Shown: positions 33,412 to 34,725 of the stretch, in pieces
How positions within the stretch are numbered: position 1 is the first letter of the stretch
How the letters are laid out: every line of letters starts with the position of its first letter
Source of the DNA: Pirellulales bacterium
GTDB taxonomy: Bacteria > Planctomycetota > Planctomycetia > Pirellulales > Thermoguttaceae
DNA length: 34,725 nucleotides
Direction: 5' to 3'
NCBI GenBank assembly: GCA_016935315.1
Contig: JAFGRD010000155.1
Location: forward strand, 1 to 34,725
Program-made: the position numbers and the translations under genes
The notes under the pieces: model-generated
The model's database searches: none
What the model was told of the DNA's origin: nothing
The model's input: only the letters and a program-made list of their open reading frames with translations

Positions 33412-33510
33412 CGACTTTTCCCGAAGCGGGGTAGTCGTGTCGGCGCGCGCGTCTCGGCGCTCGCGTTGTTTCTTAAAGGTCTGGAACAACGGAAGACAGG
33501 GGGAATCGCC

Positions 33511-34614
33511 ATGCGAAATCGATCAGTAAAGCGGAGACAGGATTCCCGTCGCGGGGCCACGTTGCTGCTGGCCATGCTCTTGGCCGTCGGAATGCTCGGT
33601 GTGATTGCACTGGCCGTCGACGTCGGACACATGGTCCTGGCCCGCACACAGCTCCAGGTCTCGGCCGACTCGGCCGCCATGGCCGCCGCGGCCGCCAACA
33701 TGAGCGAACCCTGGAACCAAGTGCTCGCCACGGCCACCCAATACGCCAACTACCACCAGGCCGGCGGCAAACCCGTCGACCTTCAGCCCAACGACGTCGA
33801 ATCGGGCATCTGGAACGCCGAGCTCCGCCGGTTCATGCCGTCGAGCTACGCCACCAACGCCGTCCGCGTCACCACGCGCCGCGACCAGAACAGTGGAGGC
33901 ACCTCTCCGCTGTTCTTCGCCAGGATCTTCGGACCCGACGGCTGCAATCTGCGCACCGAAGCCGTCGCCGCCTACGCGGACAACTTCTCCGGATTCACGC
34001 CGCACGAGGGCGGGAATCTGCCGATCCTGCCGATCGCCGTCCCGATCGACACCTGGAAAGACCTGATGGAGCAACGCGGCGACGACAAATGGACCGTCGA
34101 TCCGAGCTCGCACGAGGTCAGCCTCGGCTGGGACGGCAAGACGGAGCTGAGCATCTACCCGCAGAACTCCGGCTCTGCCGACCAGAACGGTCTGATCTCC
34201 ATCGGCGGCAAAAAGGGCACCAAGGCACTGGGCCAACAGATTGTCGACGGCGTTTCGCCCAAAGACCTCGAGCCCTTCGGCGGCAGCCTGAAGCTGGGCC
34301 CCGACGGCACGCTGAAGCTCGACGGCGTTCCCGGACTCCATGCCGGGCTGAAGCACTACCTGTCCGACATCCTGGGGCAGCCGAGAATCATTCCCCTCTA
34401 CGCCAGCCTCGAGGGGAGATCCCACGGCGCTGAGTACACGATCGTGCAATTCGCGGCCGTCACGCTCGTCGAAGTGGATCTGACCGGCAGCAAGCACAGC
34501 AACAAGAGAGTGGTGGTCCAGCCGACCAGCCTGGTCACGCACGATGGGATTCCCAGCGACGCCCCGGATCCTCAGAGCTACTCCATCTTCTCGCCGGTGC
34601 GGTTGGTCCGCTGA
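33511..34614 (+). CDS. TadE/TadG-like surface or pilus-assembly protein under c-di-GMP control
   Basis: 367 residues, ATG with AGGGGGA just upstream; longer frames begin inside the M48 gene and are rejected. The N-terminus carries RRGATLLLAMLLAVGMLGV followed by ALAVDVGHMVLARTQLQVSAD SAAMAAAAA, the TadG / putative Flp pilus-assembly signature: one membrane helix and a small helical Asp-x-Gly region. The remainder (about residues 70-367) is extracytoplasmic and has no recognised domain. TadE/TadG proteins belong to tight-adherence pilus systems, but no other tad gene is visible, so the assignment to a pilus is an inference. The preceding c-di-GMP riboswitch fits an adhesion or surface-attachment role. 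Confidence 0.82.
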   Translation: MRNRSVKRRQDSRRGATLLLAMLLAVGMLGVIALAVDVGHMVLARTQLQVSADSAAMAAAAANMSEPWNQVLATATQYANYHQAGGKPVDLQPNDVESGIWNAELRRFMPSSYATNAVRVTTRRDQNSGGTSPLFFARIFGPDGCNLRTEAVAAYADNFSGFTPHEGGNLPILPIAVPIDTWKDLMEQRGDDKWTVDPSSHEVSLGWDGKTELSIYPQNSGSADQNGLISIGGKKGTKALGQQIVDGVSPKDLEPFGGSLKLGPDGTLKLDGVPGLHAGLKHYLSDILGQPRIIPLYASLEGRSHGAEYTIVQFAAVTLVEVDLTGSKHSNKRVVVQPTSLVTHDGIPSDAPDPQSYSIFSPVRLVR

Positions 34615-34620
34615 AGTCTT

Positions 34621-34644
34621 ATGGGTGTTTGCACACTCAAGTGC
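34621..34644 (+). repeat. Palindromic repeat family, half copy E
   Basis: ATGGGTGTTTGCACACTCAA starts 6 bp after the stop of the TadG-like gene. It matches the left end of the family (ATTGATGTTTGCACACTCAA) with two mismatches, then diverges. Only one end is visible. Confidence 0.55.
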
Positions 34645-34675
34645 ACTTTCTGAAAAAACGGCACTTAGGCCTATA

Positions 34676-34725
34676 TGAAAGAGGAAAGGCGCGCAGCGGC
34701 TTTGCTCTTTCATGACGTTTTTTCC
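34676..34725 (+). terminator. Probable intrinsic terminator after the TadG-like gene
   Basis: TGAAAGAG (34676-34683) pairs with CTCTTTCA (34705-34712) around a GC-rich loop. It is followed by TGACG and a run of six T (34718-34723). The stem is AT-containing but perfect over 8 bp. The window ends two bases later. Confidence 0.55.

Overview
The window looks like chromosomal DNA of a planctomycete, most likely of the Pirellula/Rhodopirellula kind. This is inferred from content: two DUF1559 proteins (one a prepilin-like protein with a C-terminal H-x-DG signature), a Tat-exported Gfo/Idh/MocA oxidoreductase, a DUF1080 protein, a secreted sulfatase, a tricorn-like protease, a tRNA without encoded CCA next to a CCA-adding enzyme gene, and high GC throughout most genes. 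No ribosomal or housekeeping marker fixes the species.

Layout. 1-1434: the 3' end of an unknown gene and a small membrane-anchored DUF1559 protein. 1435-2530: a graveyard of mobile DNA, with an internally deleted RAYT (REP-associated tyrosine transposase) remnant, a tRNA 3'-half without its 5' half followed by an intrinsic terminator, a C-terminal istB scrap, and an intact tRNA-Leu(CAG). 2744-4161: a DUF1559 prepilin-like gene on the minus strand with clear promoter, Shine-Dalgarno and terminator. 4540-11438: addB-addA, encoding a recombination helicase-nuclease. 11669-13197: cca and a 56-residue coiled-coil protein. 13561-25358: six co-oriented genes for exported proteins (beta-helix protein, GQSN esterase, GH51-like glycosidase, M23/PKD protein, sulfatase, tricorn-like protease), which look like an extracellular polysaccharide and protein degradation cluster. 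25575-29786: an orphan DNA methyltransferase, a sugar isomerase/epimerase, a Gfo/Idh/MocA oxidoreductase and a DUF1080 protein, the last three resembling a 3-keto-sugar module. 29952-33230: lysA, a SAM methyltransferase and a Ste24-like M48 protease. 33329-34614: a cyclic-di-GMP-I riboswitch in the leader of a TadE/TadG-like surface or pilus protein gene.

The most unusual feature is a family of roughly 100-bp palindromic elements with ends ATTGAYGYTTGCA. Three full copies (11453-11551, 13207-13308, 27403-27503), two half copies (4382-4427, 34621-34644) and one minimal copy (25362-25388) lie at the borders of transcription units. Five of the six lie 0-14 bp after a stop codon. The copy at 27403-27503 fills the whole gap between two convergent genes and supplies the TGA stop codon of both. 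The family has REPIN-like architecture, and the RAYT remnant at 1529 is a plausible trace of the enzyme class that could have moved it. The second strong signal is the c-di-GMP riboswitch.
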